Below the pieces are notes generated by a model. The model had not been told where the DNA came from, did no database searches, and was given only the letters and a program-made list of their open reading frames with translations. The translations under genes and the position numbers were made by a program. This document shows positions 1 to 13,026 of a stretch of DNA of 64,000 nucleotides, in pieces (position 1 is the stretch's first letter; every line of letters starts with the position of its first letter). Location: assembly GCA_961205875.1 (NCBI GenBank), contig OY540814.1, forward strand, positions 9,716,993 through 9,780,992, written 5' to 3'. This DNA is from Sialis fuliginosa. Its lineage: Eukaryota > Arthropoda > Insecta > Megaloptera > Sialidae.

Positions 1-1083
1 TTCAAGAAAATATTGTTCTTTATAAGAACGATGCAACATTCAGGTAAATTTTTATGTTGAATTGGACATTTGGAATTGGAAGATTGTATTCTATACAATT
101 GGTGTAGAAAAATGCACGATGTTCTTTATAAGACAGTAAAATTGTCAATTACTTTTGAATAGAAAATATATAAAAAACTCAAAGATTTTCTGTAAAGTTT
201 TTCATACTCAACATATGACATCAGTTGAAAAAGTTTAGAACAAGTTATTATTTAAAAAAAAAAACAGAGATATTGTTTTGTAGACTCTAAATTTCTGTGG
301 AACAGATCTGATTTTTGTTGTGTTTATTTATTACAACATACAGAAATATTACTTTTAATATGTACCTATATTTATTTTCTTTTCATAATGTATTTTAAAT
401 ATCAAAAGTTGACAATGATACATAAAATATATAATTTTTTTCAATTCAATGAACTGTATATAATTCATGTATAAGAATAAAATTTGAAATCTCAGTGAAG
501 TGTATAATAATTGGAAGAAGAATATAACTTATTTTTAGTTCCAAACATTTATTCTAATCAAAATTTACAATTTATAATAAAATTAAAAAATTAAATAATC
601 TACCATTGAAATTTATCTTCTACATCAATTTAGGGTAAACACTGGTAATCAATTTAAATATCTGTGATTTCGAATCTAATTCCACTTTAAATGTCACATC
701 TTGATTGTAATTACATCTAAAATAACTTCATGGAATTTTCAGTTTATATATCTTAAACTTTGTTTAATAACAAATGATTCCCTTGAAATTTAAATTAAAT
801 TCTTCTTAAATGACATCCACTTGCTAGTTCGAATTTATTAAATTCCACATTAAAACAGATTTTTTAGTTAGATTTTTTAACCCTCAAGTCATTCGAAAAC
901 GCATGTTAAAGATATTCTAATTCTGATATTTTTATTTGTATTTATTTTTATTGTAGTACTAAAAATTTTATATTATGTACTTTGTACACTTGAATATAAA
1001 TGTTAAAACTTTGCATTAAATTTTAACTCGTATTAAAGAATATGCCGGCATGACGTCAGAATTGTCAAAAACCACGTATCTAC
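1..1083. other. AT-rich stretch without a gene
   Basis: I see no coding frame and no clear repeat structure here. A perfect 8-bp cAMP-response-element consensus, TGACGTCA, lies at 1051-1058 in a short locally GC-richer segment just left of the first mobile element. Whether that site is functional cannot be told from sequence. Confidence 0.6.
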
Positions 1084-1336
1084 ATTAGGGTGGTCCTTAG
1101 AAGGGGTTGAGATGAATTTTAACTGGGCCGCCCCCCAAATCAGCTCTAAATAATTTTAAAAATATGGAAAAAGTCTCAGTGGGGTAATTTTCTCATTTAA
1201 AATACACGGGAAAATCGCTCCCTCTGGTAATGGCCAGTTTTTAAGATAGAAAACTGAAAAAAATTTCCATTTTTTTTTTAAATTATTTGGAGCTGATTTG
1301 TGGAGCGGCCTGGTCAAAATTCGTCCCAACCCTAAT
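1084..1336. mobile_element. 253-bp nonautonomous inverted-repeat element (MITE)
   Basis: The two ends are long imperfect inverted repeats. The left arm runs from ATTAGGGTGG at 1084 to about 1170. The right arm runs from about 1258 to 1336 and reads the same on the other strand, including the shared core AAATCAGCTC. The middle is only about 90 bp and noncoding. Target duplication is unclear; TA-type flanks are possible. The superfamily is not assigned. It is probably old, since the arms differ at several positions. Confidence 0.75.
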
Positions 1337-1999
1337 ATACATAGTAATTCAGAATAAAGTTGATGCTCTAATTAATATACATTAACTGTCCTTAGAGCAA
1401 TCAATTGGGGCGAAGGGAGGTTGGTTAGTTTTAGTTAGGTTAAAATATAGAAAATCACATTAAACATATCAAAACATCAGAGGGATCATTCAGTGCAAAG
1501 TATTAATTTTTAGTGTAAAGTATTAAAATTTATGTTCGAGTATACAAAGTGAATGTTATCAAATTTTTAGTAAAACTATTTTAAAAAAATGTGCATTTTA
1601 ATACAAGCCTTTTTATTTTACGTCGTAAATTGAATTATACATTTAATATTTTATATGTTATATACAAAATGTAATTATTTGGTAATCCAAGCGTGGTAAT
1701 TTTGAAATTATTGCATTGAGAGTAATTTACAAAATTATGAAACATCAGTTTTTCCAGGAATAAATTAACAATATTTAAAGAATAATGTTAAATAAAGAGG
1801 TATTTTAATATAATTATATTAATAAAACACGTAATTATAAAAATAGTCGTTATATAATATACATTTATAGATATTTACGTATATATTTTTTATAATACTT
1901 GTAACTTTATTTTAATTCAATTTTGCTAACATTTTAGTCTGAAATAATAACTGACGTTCTCAACTTAATAATTTATTATAGTAAACATTTTTATAATTA
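1337..1999. other. AT-rich spacer
   Basis: Noncoding AT-rich DNA between two mobile elements. I see no open frame, repeat or regulatory cluster that I can support. Confidence 0.5.
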
Positions 2000-2538
2000 C
2001 AGTAAAATCTACCGAAAACAAAAAGCGATTGTTCCGGTATTTTTTTCCGTTTTACCAAGGGTTGTGATTTGATAAAACAAAGTATGAAAAAACTACTCCG
2101 TTTCGAAATTTATTTTCCGTTTGTCCAAGTTATCGATATACCGGATGTTTCATAATTGAATGTCAATATTGAAGGAGGTTAATCTGTGCATGATTTTAAG
2201 ACAAAAAGTTCACATAGGTTCGTGTTCGCTTTATTTTTGATATACAGGATAATCATGATTTTTTTGAAAATTGTTTTTCTTTTTTTTTTATAATAACATA
2301 TAACATAATACATAATAGATGTAAACAAGGTATAGTATATTTTGTAAAAAAATGAATATTCAGTTTCAACCAGAGCATCCCAATTAATGTCACCTTGATT
2401 ATTTTGAATTAATAAATAAAGCGAAAATGGACCTATGTTTATACGAACTTTTTGTCTTAAAATCATTTAATCCCCTTCAATATTGTCATTCAATTATGAA
2501 ACACCCTGCATAGGATCCAGTTTAGACAGGTTTCACTG
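2000..2538. mobile_element. pogo-like (Tc1/mariner) MITE, interrupted
   Basis: The left end CAGTAAAATCTACC at 2000 and the reverse complement of the right end, CAGTGAAACCTGTC at 2525-2538, form a terminal inverted repeat. TA lies on both outer sides (1998-1999 and 2539-2540). Ends of the type CAGTGAAACCT with TA duplication are typical of pogo-like elements in arthropods. Internal text such as CCGTTTGTCCAAG fits that group. No transposase is present. A second MITE sits inside at 2141-2510, so only about 170 bp belongs to this element. Confidence 0.6.
2141..2510. mobile_element. 370-bp MITE with TA target site, nested
   Basis: The outer arms match as inverted repeats over roughly 110 bp. The left arm has GTTTCATAATTGAATG and the right arm carries the same text on the other strand. 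Both contain GATTTTAAGACAAAAAGTTC. TA dinucleotides at 2139-2140 and 2511-2512 fit a TA duplication. The open frame on the minus strand (2179-2466) is a shadow of the arms. The first bases differ between ends (CCGGATG against CAGGGTG), so one end has drifted. Confidence 0.8.
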
Positions 2539-5500
2539 TAATATAAATTACTAGTATTTATTTTTGTGGTACATAGGTATTTGTTTATGTTTTACTCTGC
2601 AGAAGTGGCATTAAGTATTTTTTAAGTAATTAAATAGTGAATATTGCTAAATATCTGATTTCATAATCATGAGTTGCTGGTTATTTTTATATTTTGTTAC
2701 TTTGTGATATTTGTTTCCAGTGTCATTTTTTTATTTATGTAATGTATTTAAAAATAGGTTAGACTTGGCCCCACCGTTGATGTCATAATAGTGTTATATA
2801 ACATTATAAAATATGATGTAAAACAATTTCAAAAAAAATCTGAAACTGATAAAAACCAGCTCCTAAAATTTTTAATTACCTCCTAAAATAATACTAATAT
2901 ATACGATTCTGACAGACTTGGCGCCATCATTAATATTACAAAATAAGGCGCCCACACCGGGAGGATTGTTGAACGCATGCTAAATTCGTTAATTATCATA
3001 TCCTCAAATAACTATAGTCAAAGTAGTATAAGAATGAACTTTCTACTGGTACATATATCTGTAATTTAAATACGTAACAAAAGACAAACACTCGACTAAA
3101 TGTTTGTTTGTTTTATTTGTTAATCAATATTGATTGCCGTTTCAGACTGCTGTATAGATATATAAATTTACTAAAATAATCTAATAAAAATGTGTACAGC
3201 ATTCCTACTGTGCAAACCGCAATTCCTTAATTAAATTATAAGATTTGTCAGTTGTCTGTTGAGGCATCAGCAAAAACTAAATGAAATACAAGATGTCCCG
3301 TCCCTAGACGTCACCACGATATCCTAAAGCCGGTAAAAGGAAAAGTACAGAAACACGTAGTATTTATTTGTAGCAGACACTTTAACGTTTATTACAAAAA
3401 CAGTTTTGTCAACATTACATATTTTTATAAAATGTAATTCAATTGTTGTTCTGATATTAGTTGTCACGTTGAATGACATTCACTGTAATAATATATGTTG
3501 CTCTTGATGCTGGGTATGCCTTAACTATACAAATGTAAAAAAAACTTTTTCTAGTGACAAAAAAGTATAAAATGTTCTTTAATTAAAACTTCAACACTCG
3601 ATTAAAATGAGTTTTCGAATTTTACGTGACTGGATAAATATATTAATTAATTCGTCGATAATATAGGATCAACAAACAGAGTAAACAAAAATGTGATTCT
3701 GCTTTTAGCAAATAATTTCACCAGTGCAAAAACACTTCCACAAATTCCGATACACATAAAGCCTCCTAAACAATACCCCTAATTCTTACTCCGTGGATTT
3801 ATCTTCGGTTGCTTTAGAATGTTCCGGCAACACGTCTTGAAAAATACTGACTGATCATATCTCCTATATCCACACAGTGTAGGTCAGCTGGAAATCCTGT
3901 CATTCTTTCGCCTGGATGCCTTTTGACCCTTTATTTCACCTTTTTTTCGTTCTTATTATAGTTTCTTTCATTCCATACTGTTTATTGTATCTACCGTGTA
4001 TTGATTATAATCTAAAGCAAAAAATATCATTCGTGGAAAATGGTGTTATTTCTACATTACTATCAAATTATATATTTCCTTCGGTTGATGTAATGGTATT
4101 TTAAACTAACTGGATTATTTAATTTATTTATCTATTATTTATTGTGACTTTTAAAATAAGTCAGTATCATTTAGACATACTTTTTTATTTATTTTTTTAC
4201 CTAATTACAAATCACTTTAATTGATAAATTCAAATATGATACGCTTACATCGGATCACGGTCGTGTTCTAAAAAATTAACAATACCTACTTAAAAAAATC
4301 TATACAGTGCACTTTTTGAAGAATCACAGTAGGATGTTAAACTATTATTTGTAATATTTTAAAACTGTATTTTATATTTTGGTCGGCTCACCGGGTATAT
4401 ACCCGGATGCCTCCGGTTGTTTTTGGGCCCGTCCATACTGCAGTTGAAAGGTTGTTGTGGCAAATGTTTTTTGTAATTAAAAGTTAATAAAAAATCTATT
4501 TTTAATTTGATTTACCTTTTGAATTTTTTAGAGATAAATGTTACTATAACGTGTCAATTAAATGTTTTTGTTCATAGCTGAGATAAATCCAGATTGTATT
4601 TATGTCATAACAGAGTTTTATCTTTTAATAACGAGGATGTCAGATACAAGAAATAGATAAAAATATCTCCAAGAATTTCTTACTTGGCTTCACCATTACT
4701 TATCTATCTTAACAATGTGATTAATTAAGTTGAAACAAAGCAGATTAACAGTTTGAGATTGTATTGTAAAATTATTAGACCGTAATTATTTTTTAAATGT
4801 TGAAAATATCTAACAATAATTCGAACTTAGTAAGATAAAATTGTCATCGTTTCTTTTCAGAATAAAAAAGTTTCAGGATAAAAAACCATTAAAATACCAC
4901 TCGAATAACTATTTGCTCTTTTGGATAACTTTACCAATCATTTATTAATAAAGTACTACTTCATAAAAACTACCTTACTTATTGTAAATTCTTCACATAT
5001 TTTCTATCATTCTTTTAGATTTACAAATAGTTATGAAGTTTTTAGTTTAAATGAGTTATGAAGTTGTTATAAACATAATACAGTAGTCTGTTTTTGAAAA
5101 ATCAATTTTTTATTTTCATCAAGAGAGCAGAACTATATTGTATATTTCATTGTGGGTAGTATTTAAGCGTGCATTATTTTGTACACTTTGGGCATTCAAT
5201 TTATGATTTTTGTGTAATAAGATTTTACTTTTTTTATCATTTATTATAAGCATAAACTGTGACAAAAAATAATATTGTAGCAATCAAATTTTACGTTTTG
5301 ATCATTAAAATGATGTTTTGTGCAATATCATTTGTGTTAATTTTAATAATCTTATACATAGGTTTTTTATCAATAGATAAGAAATGTTATGCTAGTTTTA
5401 TGAGGACTTGAATCTAATTGTAATGCTTTATTATGATACATAAAAATTTAACCTTATTTTTTATACTGGCTGACTCGCATACAGGCAAACAGACATCATT

Positions 5501-5543
5501 TTCAAAATAGTCAAATATGGTTTGGAGGTCTTAAAATATGGAG
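2539..5543. other. AT-rich noncoding DNA
   Basis: No gene or whole mobile element is recognisable. Two diverged copies of AGACTTGGC(C/G)CCA lie about 165 bp apart (near 2761 and 2925) and may be repeat remnants. A 62-codon open frame at 3916-4104 is hydrophobic but has no recognisable motif, and I do not call it a gene. Confidence 0.5.
4391..4406. repeat. perfect 16-bp palindrome
   Basis: CCGGGTATATACCCGG reads identically on both strands. It sits in a short GC-rich island (about 4382-4432) within very AT-rich surroundings. It could be a dimeric protein-binding site or a repeat remnant; nothing else in the sequence decides between these. Confidence 0.7.
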
Positions 5544-5672
5544 TAGAGCTGGGCGCGTGAGTAATTTTTGCTCACGATCACACACGCTCATGAGATAAAA
5601 AATTTTAGTCACGCCCACTCACCCACGGTTACAAAAAATGTATTCACGATCACGCACACTCATGAATCTTAT
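5544..5672. mobile_element. hAT-like terminal fragment
   Basis: TAGAGCTGGGCGCGTGAG at 5544 resembles hAT ends that begin (C/T)AGAG.TGGGC. It is followed by two imperfect direct copies of a CACGATCACRCAC...CTCATGA unit. I found no matching right end nearby, so this is probably a truncated copy. Assignment rests on the end motif only. Confidence 0.35.
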
Positions 5673-7189
5673 TTTTTGTAATTAAATTTTGTAAATTAAA
5701 TTTTGAAGTGATAAAAATTAATGTATTTTACGTGCATTATATTATGTGTATATTTATATTCATATAATTTCTTCTAAACTGTGTTTCTAGTACAAGTAAT
5801 AGCAAACGAAATGATAAGAAAATAAAGCTACAATGCATTTTTAAATCTTTTTTTGGTGTTCCGATAGAGTTGGCAATACTGACCATGTGAAAATGCTTCT
5901 AAAAATAATATTTATATTTTATACTGTATTTTTTAATGTCAAAATTTGTTTTAAAACATTATTATATTTATGCATTATTAGTTTAGATATTAAAAAAAAA
6001 TTAAATTAGTTTATAAAAAAAATTATTACTATTAGGTACCGAAAAATGTTATGGACATCTAGTAAAAACTCAAAAACAAAATTCGTGCTTATGACAATAG
6101 CTCCCTTTCTCTATATTAAAATGTCAAGATATTACCTATACTTATATATTTTATTAACACATTTATTTGACATTTTGAATAATGCACTACATTGATTCTA
6201 TACCTACATTTAAATTTACATATGAACATACGTGTATGTATGTACGTATGTTCATATGTACCTACCTACATAATATACGTAGCATAAAAATACTATGGAA
6301 AACTTTATGAACGTATGTTCCACAGATCATGTGCAGTTCTATGAAATCTGCTTTCACACTTGGAAGTTTTTACCGCGTGAATGACATAAAATACAATATC
6401 TTACATCAACACATGTTTGCGCACGTTTCGATAAGTTTCAGAAAACCTGAATATTTCAATTTTGCAAAGGAAATTCTATTATGTATGTTAAATATTCCTA
6501 ATATTTTTATTCTGCCTTACGGGATACTTTGTACTATATTATTACGAAATAAATCAATGCAGAAAACATTTGAAGTTATTTTATGTACGTGTTTCATAAT
6601 AAAACTATACCGATGTATATCAACAACAAGAAAAATATTGAAACTATGGGAATATATGATTTGAATCAAGGTTTTTAAATGGCAGCGTTAATACAAATAT
6701 ACAGTGTGGAATATACCAACAAACTATCAAATTACTGTTTTAATTATCAAGATGTTATAATGATTAAAAAAAAGTACTTTGTTTATACACACAAAAGCTC
6801 GAAAGGATAAATACCTAAGTAATGAATTATTGGAATAAAAAAATGTAAAAACTAAAAATAATACAAGAATTTCAAAAAAAAATTGGAAATAATAAAGATA
6901 ATAAAATAGTTTTAAAAATCTCCAGGTGAAACAGATTCCAAATGGGGGCAGGTATTTTTGGTCTTACACATTGTCAATCTTATTGTTAGTTAAATAACAA
7001 AATTAACACTTTTAAATTTATCTACAGATTAAGTTCTATACGTTGATATGTCATACATGTATATTTAAATAATTTGTTTTTTCTTTTTACGTATATTGAA
7101 GATCAAAATTCAAAATATTATTTTTTATTATACATAAAAGTAAATTTCTTAAATGTACCAATTTTAATAAAGTAGTTAAGGCTGTATCA
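5673..7189. other. AT-rich DNA with one hairpin
   Basis: There is an open frame of 111 codons at 6329-6664 on the plus strand, the longest in the window. It has no recognisable domain or upstream gene signals and its composition matches AT-rich noncoding DNA, so I do not annotate it as a gene. The only structure is the inverted repeat at 6217-6260. Confidence 0.45.
6217..6260. repeat. perfect 17-bp inverted repeat with 10-nt loop
   Basis: TACATATGAACATACGT at 6217-6233 is the exact reverse complement of 6244-6260, with GTATGTATGT between. It would form a clean hairpin. The sequence is low in complexity, so a simple-repeat origin is as likely as function. Confidence 0.8.
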
Positions 7190-7989
7190 CAGTGGTTCTT
7201 AACCTTTTCAAAGTCTTGGAACACTTTTGATTGTAAAAAAAATTTCAGAGCACCATCTCACTAAATCATTAAGGTTTTTAAACAAATAATAAATATATGC
7301 AGAACATATTTTTTTATTAAAAACTACAGATAACGCATTTATTTCCAGTCAAATATAAAAAATATGTATCCATAAAAGCCTAATCAACATAATTCGTAAA
7401 AAAATAACTCTTGTAAAAATTTTAAATCAAAAATGTGATACTTGAGCTTATCGGCTTTTGTAGATTTTACATAGAAATGTCAGGCCTAATATGTGATAAT
7501 GCTACCCTCATTTATTTATCAATATTTTTTTTCACGTTTTTTAGTTTTAATATTTTTAAATATCGAAAACCCCAGTTTATGCAAATATGATGTTGGAAAG
7601 AATTGGGTATTCGGCTTGAACAAAAATTAAAAATTATTCAAAACCAGTTCAGAAAATTTAGATACGATCCGTCGACAAACTGACTGTTCTCCTTCATGAA
7701 ACAAAAAATCATAATTCGACATAGGTATTAACTGCAGCAAATGGGTTTCGAATCCAATCGTAATTTTTTGTATTTAGAGAAGAAAAGTAATGTACAATAT
7801 TTTCTTCTAATAATGATCTAATCATTTGTTGTTCTCTAAAACGACTGAAATAAGATTAAACACAGCTCCTCAAATGAATTGTAAGTGATAGGGATGAAAA
7901 TCGGGCTCGGTAACACTGCTTGTGAATTGTTTTTATTATTTCGCGGAGCACTTGTAACATGTTCGTGGAACACCAGTTAAGAACCACTG
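7190..7989. mobile_element. 800-bp nonautonomous hAT element
   Basis: It starts CAGTGGTTCTTAACC and ends with the inverse, GTTAAGAACCACTG, a classic hAT terminus. The flanking 8-mers CTGTATCA (7182-7189) and CTGTAATA (7990-7997) match at six of eight positions, consistent with an old 8-bp target duplication. No transposase domain is visible. The minus-strand open frame crossing its right end (7856-8095) is not a gene. Confidence 0.85.
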
Positions 7990-8805
7990 CTGTAATAACA
8001 GATAGACATACAACGTAGTGAGAACAAAGCTTACCTACGGAACCAAAAAAGTTTTTTATTGAATGGGAACTGCTCTTATCTCGAAAAGTATTCATTTATA
8101 ATTTTTATATTTTTTTATTTTAGCCAGACCTATAAAATATGCCTTTAAATTTTTTTAGCGGTATACATTTTAATATAACTCATATCAATACATAAGTACA
8201 ATTAAAATTATTTTCATGGTTTGTATCGATTTTAAGTTAAGCAACAATTTTTTTTTATTTTTTCTATTTGATGCTAAAATATTATTAAGATTTTTATATA
8301 TTCAATAATATAATTTTGAAAAAGTCGAAAAATATTTTAGTTTAACCTACACTGGTATTAATGTTATTTAGTTATCGGGCAAACAACATCTGTGTTATTG
8401 TTGTAATCATTACAGTTATTAGCTCAAACTGTGGCCATATTATGTCGTCAGAACTTCCAATGGCTGACAATAACAATCGCAACTTGACGAAGATTACCTT
8501 CGTTGCCAACTCATTTTGTTTGTGAGTGTATTTCCATGCCAATACTTTGCTTTATGTCTCATTTTGTACCATCATCATAAAAAACTTAATTATAAAATTT
8601 GAGTTTATTTCTAATTGCTTATAAGTTAATCTACTTTAATACTAATAATATCTTGATAATAAGTAACTATTTAACGTCTAATTACGTTTTAAATTAAAGC
8701 AGCTATGCCAAAAAAAGAGTTACTATTTATTGTTAACAAGGGTTTTAAAAAAAATAAAAATAATGTTTCTACAGTTTAGAATTTCTGAAAAATGTTAAGC
8801 AAAGG
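7990..8805. other. single-copy-looking noncoding DNA
   Basis: No gene. The segment about 8390-8560 has higher sequence complexity than its surroundings. It includes GTAATCATTAC, a homeodomain-type palindromic site, and AACAATAACAAT, a Sox-type core repeat. A regulatory element is possible, but the evidence is motif-level only. Confidence 0.3.
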
Positions 8806-9336
8806 TAAGGTACTGGAGCCAGTCTTGAATGTTTTAAGATCAGGTTTTTTTTTAGGATCGACTGGCTATTTTTTGTAATTCTTACTTATAAAACAACTAT
8901 CATTTTATTAAAACAATTTAAGTACCAAAGTCCACAAATATAGTTTTTTTTTTTAAATAAAGCCTTTTATTTTGTATATGTTTTTTCTCCAGTAATGAAC
9001 AACATAAAACCAGTAATGAATACCCAGTGTTGAACACTTGCTAATGATAAGTACTACTAAATAAATAAAGAGTCATAAAATTTAAAACAATGTAAAACAT
9101 TTACATAAGAAAATATACTTTTCTTGATAGTCTGCCGAACCGCGATAATTATTTGTCTACTGTTTTTAAACAAAATGATCAATTATCATCAAATCACGCT
9201 GTAATACAGTTAAATATGCAGGAATATAATATATAATGGCAGTAATCAATTATCAACAAATATTTCTAATACAGCATATTTAATTTAAAAATGTTCAACA
9301 CTAGAGTATTATTTAAATCTGGTGCCAGTACCTTAT
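8806..9336. mobile_element. candidate 531-bp inverted-repeat element
   Basis: A 17-bp terminal inverted repeat, TAAGGTACTGG(A/C)(G/A)CCAG, is present at 8806-8822 and inverted at 9320-9336, with 15 of 17 bases the same. Further inside, GTGTTGAAC-type text recurs in both orientations. No target duplication is obvious and no coding sequence is present. The superfamily is unknown. Confidence 0.5.
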
Positions 9337-10304
9337 CACACAAATAGTTGATATATTTATATTAATTAAAATAAATATCATAAACTCCAATTTACAAAGT
9401 AAGTCGATAAAATTTTAATTCATGATCCTTACTGAAGTGACATTAATATTTATTTAACTGATTTAATTAATGTATTTGACAACATTTGAGAGTGATAAAT
9501 CTTGATCCAAGAGTATGTTTTTGTATATAGTTACTGTGCGTACAATATTCACTTTAAAAAATAAAATATGAATATAATTTTGTCATACCCTGCCTGTACA
9601 AAATCTGTATGTCTTATTTGCATCACTACGGCGCAATTTCCCAGCTGATGCTAAATGAGATGATGAAGAATTCAAAACTTTATGTCTCTTCTGTTGTTAT
9701 TATCATAGTTTGCCAAGATGAAACGCAATTGCCTTATTTCAAAGATATTTTCTCGCAAAACACTTGACCTTAAATTAGATTAAACTTGACAACATCTTGT
9801 ATAAATAAAGATTTATCATAAATTGTTCACAGATTTTCAAATGAGTTTTTATATTAACTTTTGTGGCTAAGAATAACTTTTCTTTTTAAATTTATACTAA
9901 TTTTATACTGGGTGGGTAGTTTTTGTGTAATTACACATTTAATAAAAGAGATAAAAATTTGCAGACATAAACGTATAGCATTGATTAAAAAAATAATTAT
10001 GTTTATGATATTATAAATACGGATATTTGAGGTAAAATCTTTGAATCATAACTATAAAAGAATGTGAAATGATTAAGATTTTAAATCATCTTTTTATAGA
10101 AATACTAGCAATCAGACTGCGGCTTCGTTTTTATGAATTTACTTAACGTTTGCATTAACTTTAGTTTATTAATTCAAATACCAACTGTACTGTTAGTCTG
10201 GAACAACCCCCCATTTCAAAGAATTACTTCTTAGAGGGTGTTTGCATCATTGAAAGAACACTTTTAAGATTTCACGTTTTTAGGTACAGTGGTTTGGACT
10301 ATAT
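9337..10304. other. AT-rich noncoding spacer
   Basis: I see no gene, repeat or regulatory cluster that can be supported in this stretch. Confidence 0.5.
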
Positions 10305-10669
10305 CAGTGGTCTTTTAACTGTGTTCCGCGTAATCTCTCTGGGGGTTTCGAGAGTCAAAATAAAAATTATAAAAAAATATAGAGAACTCACACTAGTTGA
10401 CTAGTGTTTATTAACTAAAAAATATAAAAATACATTTAGCATTTAGTTACATTTGAAAATTAATGCATTTCAAGAAGTTGCTAGTGTGCGTAAAATAGCT
10501 GTTAGTTTTTCTGCTTATATAGATTATCTCAATAGCATAAATACTTGCTCAATAACCAATTTTTGTCGGACCACCAGCATTTTAAAAAAATAGGGGTGGT
10601 CAGTATTTTTTTAGCTTGGGAAGGAGTTCACCGAAAAAACCTTGAGTCGATAAAGTTTAATGACCACTG
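10305..10669. mobile_element. 365-bp hAT MITE with perfect 8-bp target duplication
   Basis: The ends are CAGTGGTC... and ...GACCACTG, and the 8-mer GACTATAT flanks it exactly on both sides (10297-10304 and 10670-10677). This is diagnostic of hAT insertion and, being undecayed, suggests a fairly recent event. The interior is noncoding and includes a small ACTAGTTGACTAGT palindrome. Two short open frames overlapping its right edge are chance. Confidence 0.92.
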
Positions 10670-12639
10670 GACTATATTTATGTATATTGACATTTTTGTA
10701 TGTTTTATTGAGTCGCCAGCAACAAAAAACATTGTCTATAATACACTTTTGTTAAACTGTAGAAAGGGAGACACATAAATAAAAAATCACAAATATTTGC
10801 AGTTACTAAATGAAAATTGGAAATGAAAATATTATTATTAAATTTTAAAAAGTTTGATTGAAAATCTTTGACTATGTTATCTGAAAGTCCCATGTTTACA
10901 ATCATTCAACAAGTAGAAACGTTCCCAACCGACATTACCATTGATTTTGATTTCACACGAAACTTTTTTATCACTGAGATTGTTGTACATGCTTTACAGA
11001 TGTAACCTATTCATATATTCCAATCGATATGAACTAAAAACATTAGGCAAACTTATCATATCAGTTTATAAAAGTGTTTAAAAAGAGTGCTTTAAAATAA
11101 ACTAGTCTAGCCACCGCAACACAAAAACGAATCTCTTGCAAATAATGCGTTATACTGTATAAATAATTTTTTTCTGAAAAAAAATAGACAAAATAATAAT
11201 ACCTTAACATTTTTTATTAAAAAATAATGTGTCTTACCTTTTCCAAAAATATTTAAAAAATTACAGTTTTCAGTTTTGCGATGCTCTTCAAAAATAGGAA
11301 ATGCACATCTACTGTACCTATAAAGGAACTTTATTAATTTATAAAATTACTGATCATTCGTTGAATTCAGTTTAAATTTCTTCATTATTATATACTATAT
11401 TTTATCGAGTATGTATAAGAAAGTAAAAACAGCTTGTTCTTTTAAAACGAATAATGAAATTTGAATAAAAGATAATTTGTTTAGAAGGTTTAATTAAAAC
11501 ATAATAATATAAGATAAGAGGTAAATTAAAATATTTTAATTAAATACTAACATTTTGAGTTTTGAAAATAATCTGTCATTTAATTACTGTTCGTACTAAT
11601 TGATGAATATCAATCATTAATAATTAATAAATACCTACTTATTAAATTGATTATTTTACTAAACCATTTTTATTCTATATGAAAATGCAGAATATTTTTG
11701 TTTATGTTACATGTTTATACAAAGTTCTAATTTGTTTCTTCTTATTGCTTATTACATTTAAAGCTTTAAAAAATAATAGTTGGAACTTAAACTGTTTCGT
11801 TTATTTATGTTTTACGATTCAGTAGAAACAGTTTGTTCCTGTAACAATACAAAATCTATACAATTATTTATTATTTGATAAAATGATTACCAATTAACAC
11901 CCGCTATTAATATGGTATCAATAGTTTTATAACGTATCGATTCAAAATTACTTAACAAGGATGCCGTTCCAATGGTAGTTAAATAAAACTTGCCACAAAG
12001 AAACATAAATATCAGCATAACGGTCCTCCAGAGGACCGTCGCGCGCCCGTTGTACAACGCGCAACAAAAACTGTGCTGTACTAGGGTCAGCTCCACCCCC
12101 AACCACACTCTCTCTCACACACACACACACACGCGAGCTAAACTTCGCCAATTTATAATACCGCTGTGATAGTTTGCTATTTGTGTTATTGTCGAGGACT
12201 ATTTGTATTACATATGTTATTTTATTTGCGGTTCCCTTACTTTTATTCTTTTACCTATAAGGAGGGTGAGAAAGTACTGTAGCATGCATGTACATATATG
12301 TACTTTGTACCAGATTCTAGTATATATTGGATGCTTTTGTTATTTATTATGTTTAATACATTTTTCTGTACAATGACTTCGATATAGAAACGTTAATTTT
12401 TTTTGTTCTTGTGTCTTTTCAAATCAAAAAATTTAATATTGTACTATCCAGTATTGAATGTTTATGACAGTAATACACTTTGAATATAAAAGAAAATAGT
12501 GTGTTTTTGTCGAGATTTTTTTTTAAATTAACGAGTGTGTCGCTGATTGAAAAACAATTTTTCGAGAAAAACACGCTTAAACTTAAAAGTACCAACGTTT
12601 ATTTGTATTGTGTCATAATAGCGTTATATTTTAAATAAC
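10670..12639. other. AT-rich spacer with a small GC-rich islet
   Basis: Mostly featureless. At 12020-12065 there is a CpG-rich islet with two small inverted repeats: CGGTCCTC/GAGGACCG, and the 12-bp palindrome CGTTGTACAACG. A CT/CA microsatellite follows. The overlapping open frames on the minus strand (11887-12151) come from this composition change and are not genes. Confidence 0.5.
12104..12134. repeat. CT/CA microsatellite
   Basis: A short (CT)n tract runs directly into about nine CA units, ending at CGCGAG. Confidence 0.85.
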
Positions 12640-12890
12640 TCTATATATTTATAAATGAATGTTCGTTTGTATGAGGCTTATAGACTCAGGAATCACTGAA
12701 CTGATTTCAATGCGGTTTTCATCAATAATTAGATAATTTTTTTGTGCAGTATCGTAGCTATTATTATTCTATGAAAACCTAAGATTTAACATCATAGTCC
12801 GATCATTTTAGATCAAATTCGATGTAAAATGCAACAAAGCTGCTGAGTCAAAACTTTTGACGCAGTTGTGTGTCCCCGGCGGAGTACATG
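12640..12890 (+). mobile_element. dispersed repeat fragment, possibly Helitron-like 5' end
   Basis: The text TCTATATATTTATAAATG followed by GTTCGTTTGTATG and, about 40 bases further on, CTGAACTGATTTCAATG resembles the 5' region of abundant insect nonautonomous Helitrons. The end is not defined and no matching CTRR terminus was found, so this is tentative. Confidence 0.25.
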
Positions 12891-13026
12891 ATGAAATCAT
12901 ATTCTTGCCCATAAATTAATTTCATCTACACGTCGTACGAAAAACTTGTTTGTGCAAAAGCTGTTGAAAATTGAGTCCTCTACAACTTTGTCATTTAACT
13001 GTGCCACTTATTTTCAATAAAAATGG

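Noticed and set aside
6329-6664. 111-codon plus-strand frame
   Set aside because: Longest frame in the window, but no domain, no codon pattern distinct from AT-rich noncoding DNA, and no gene signals around it.
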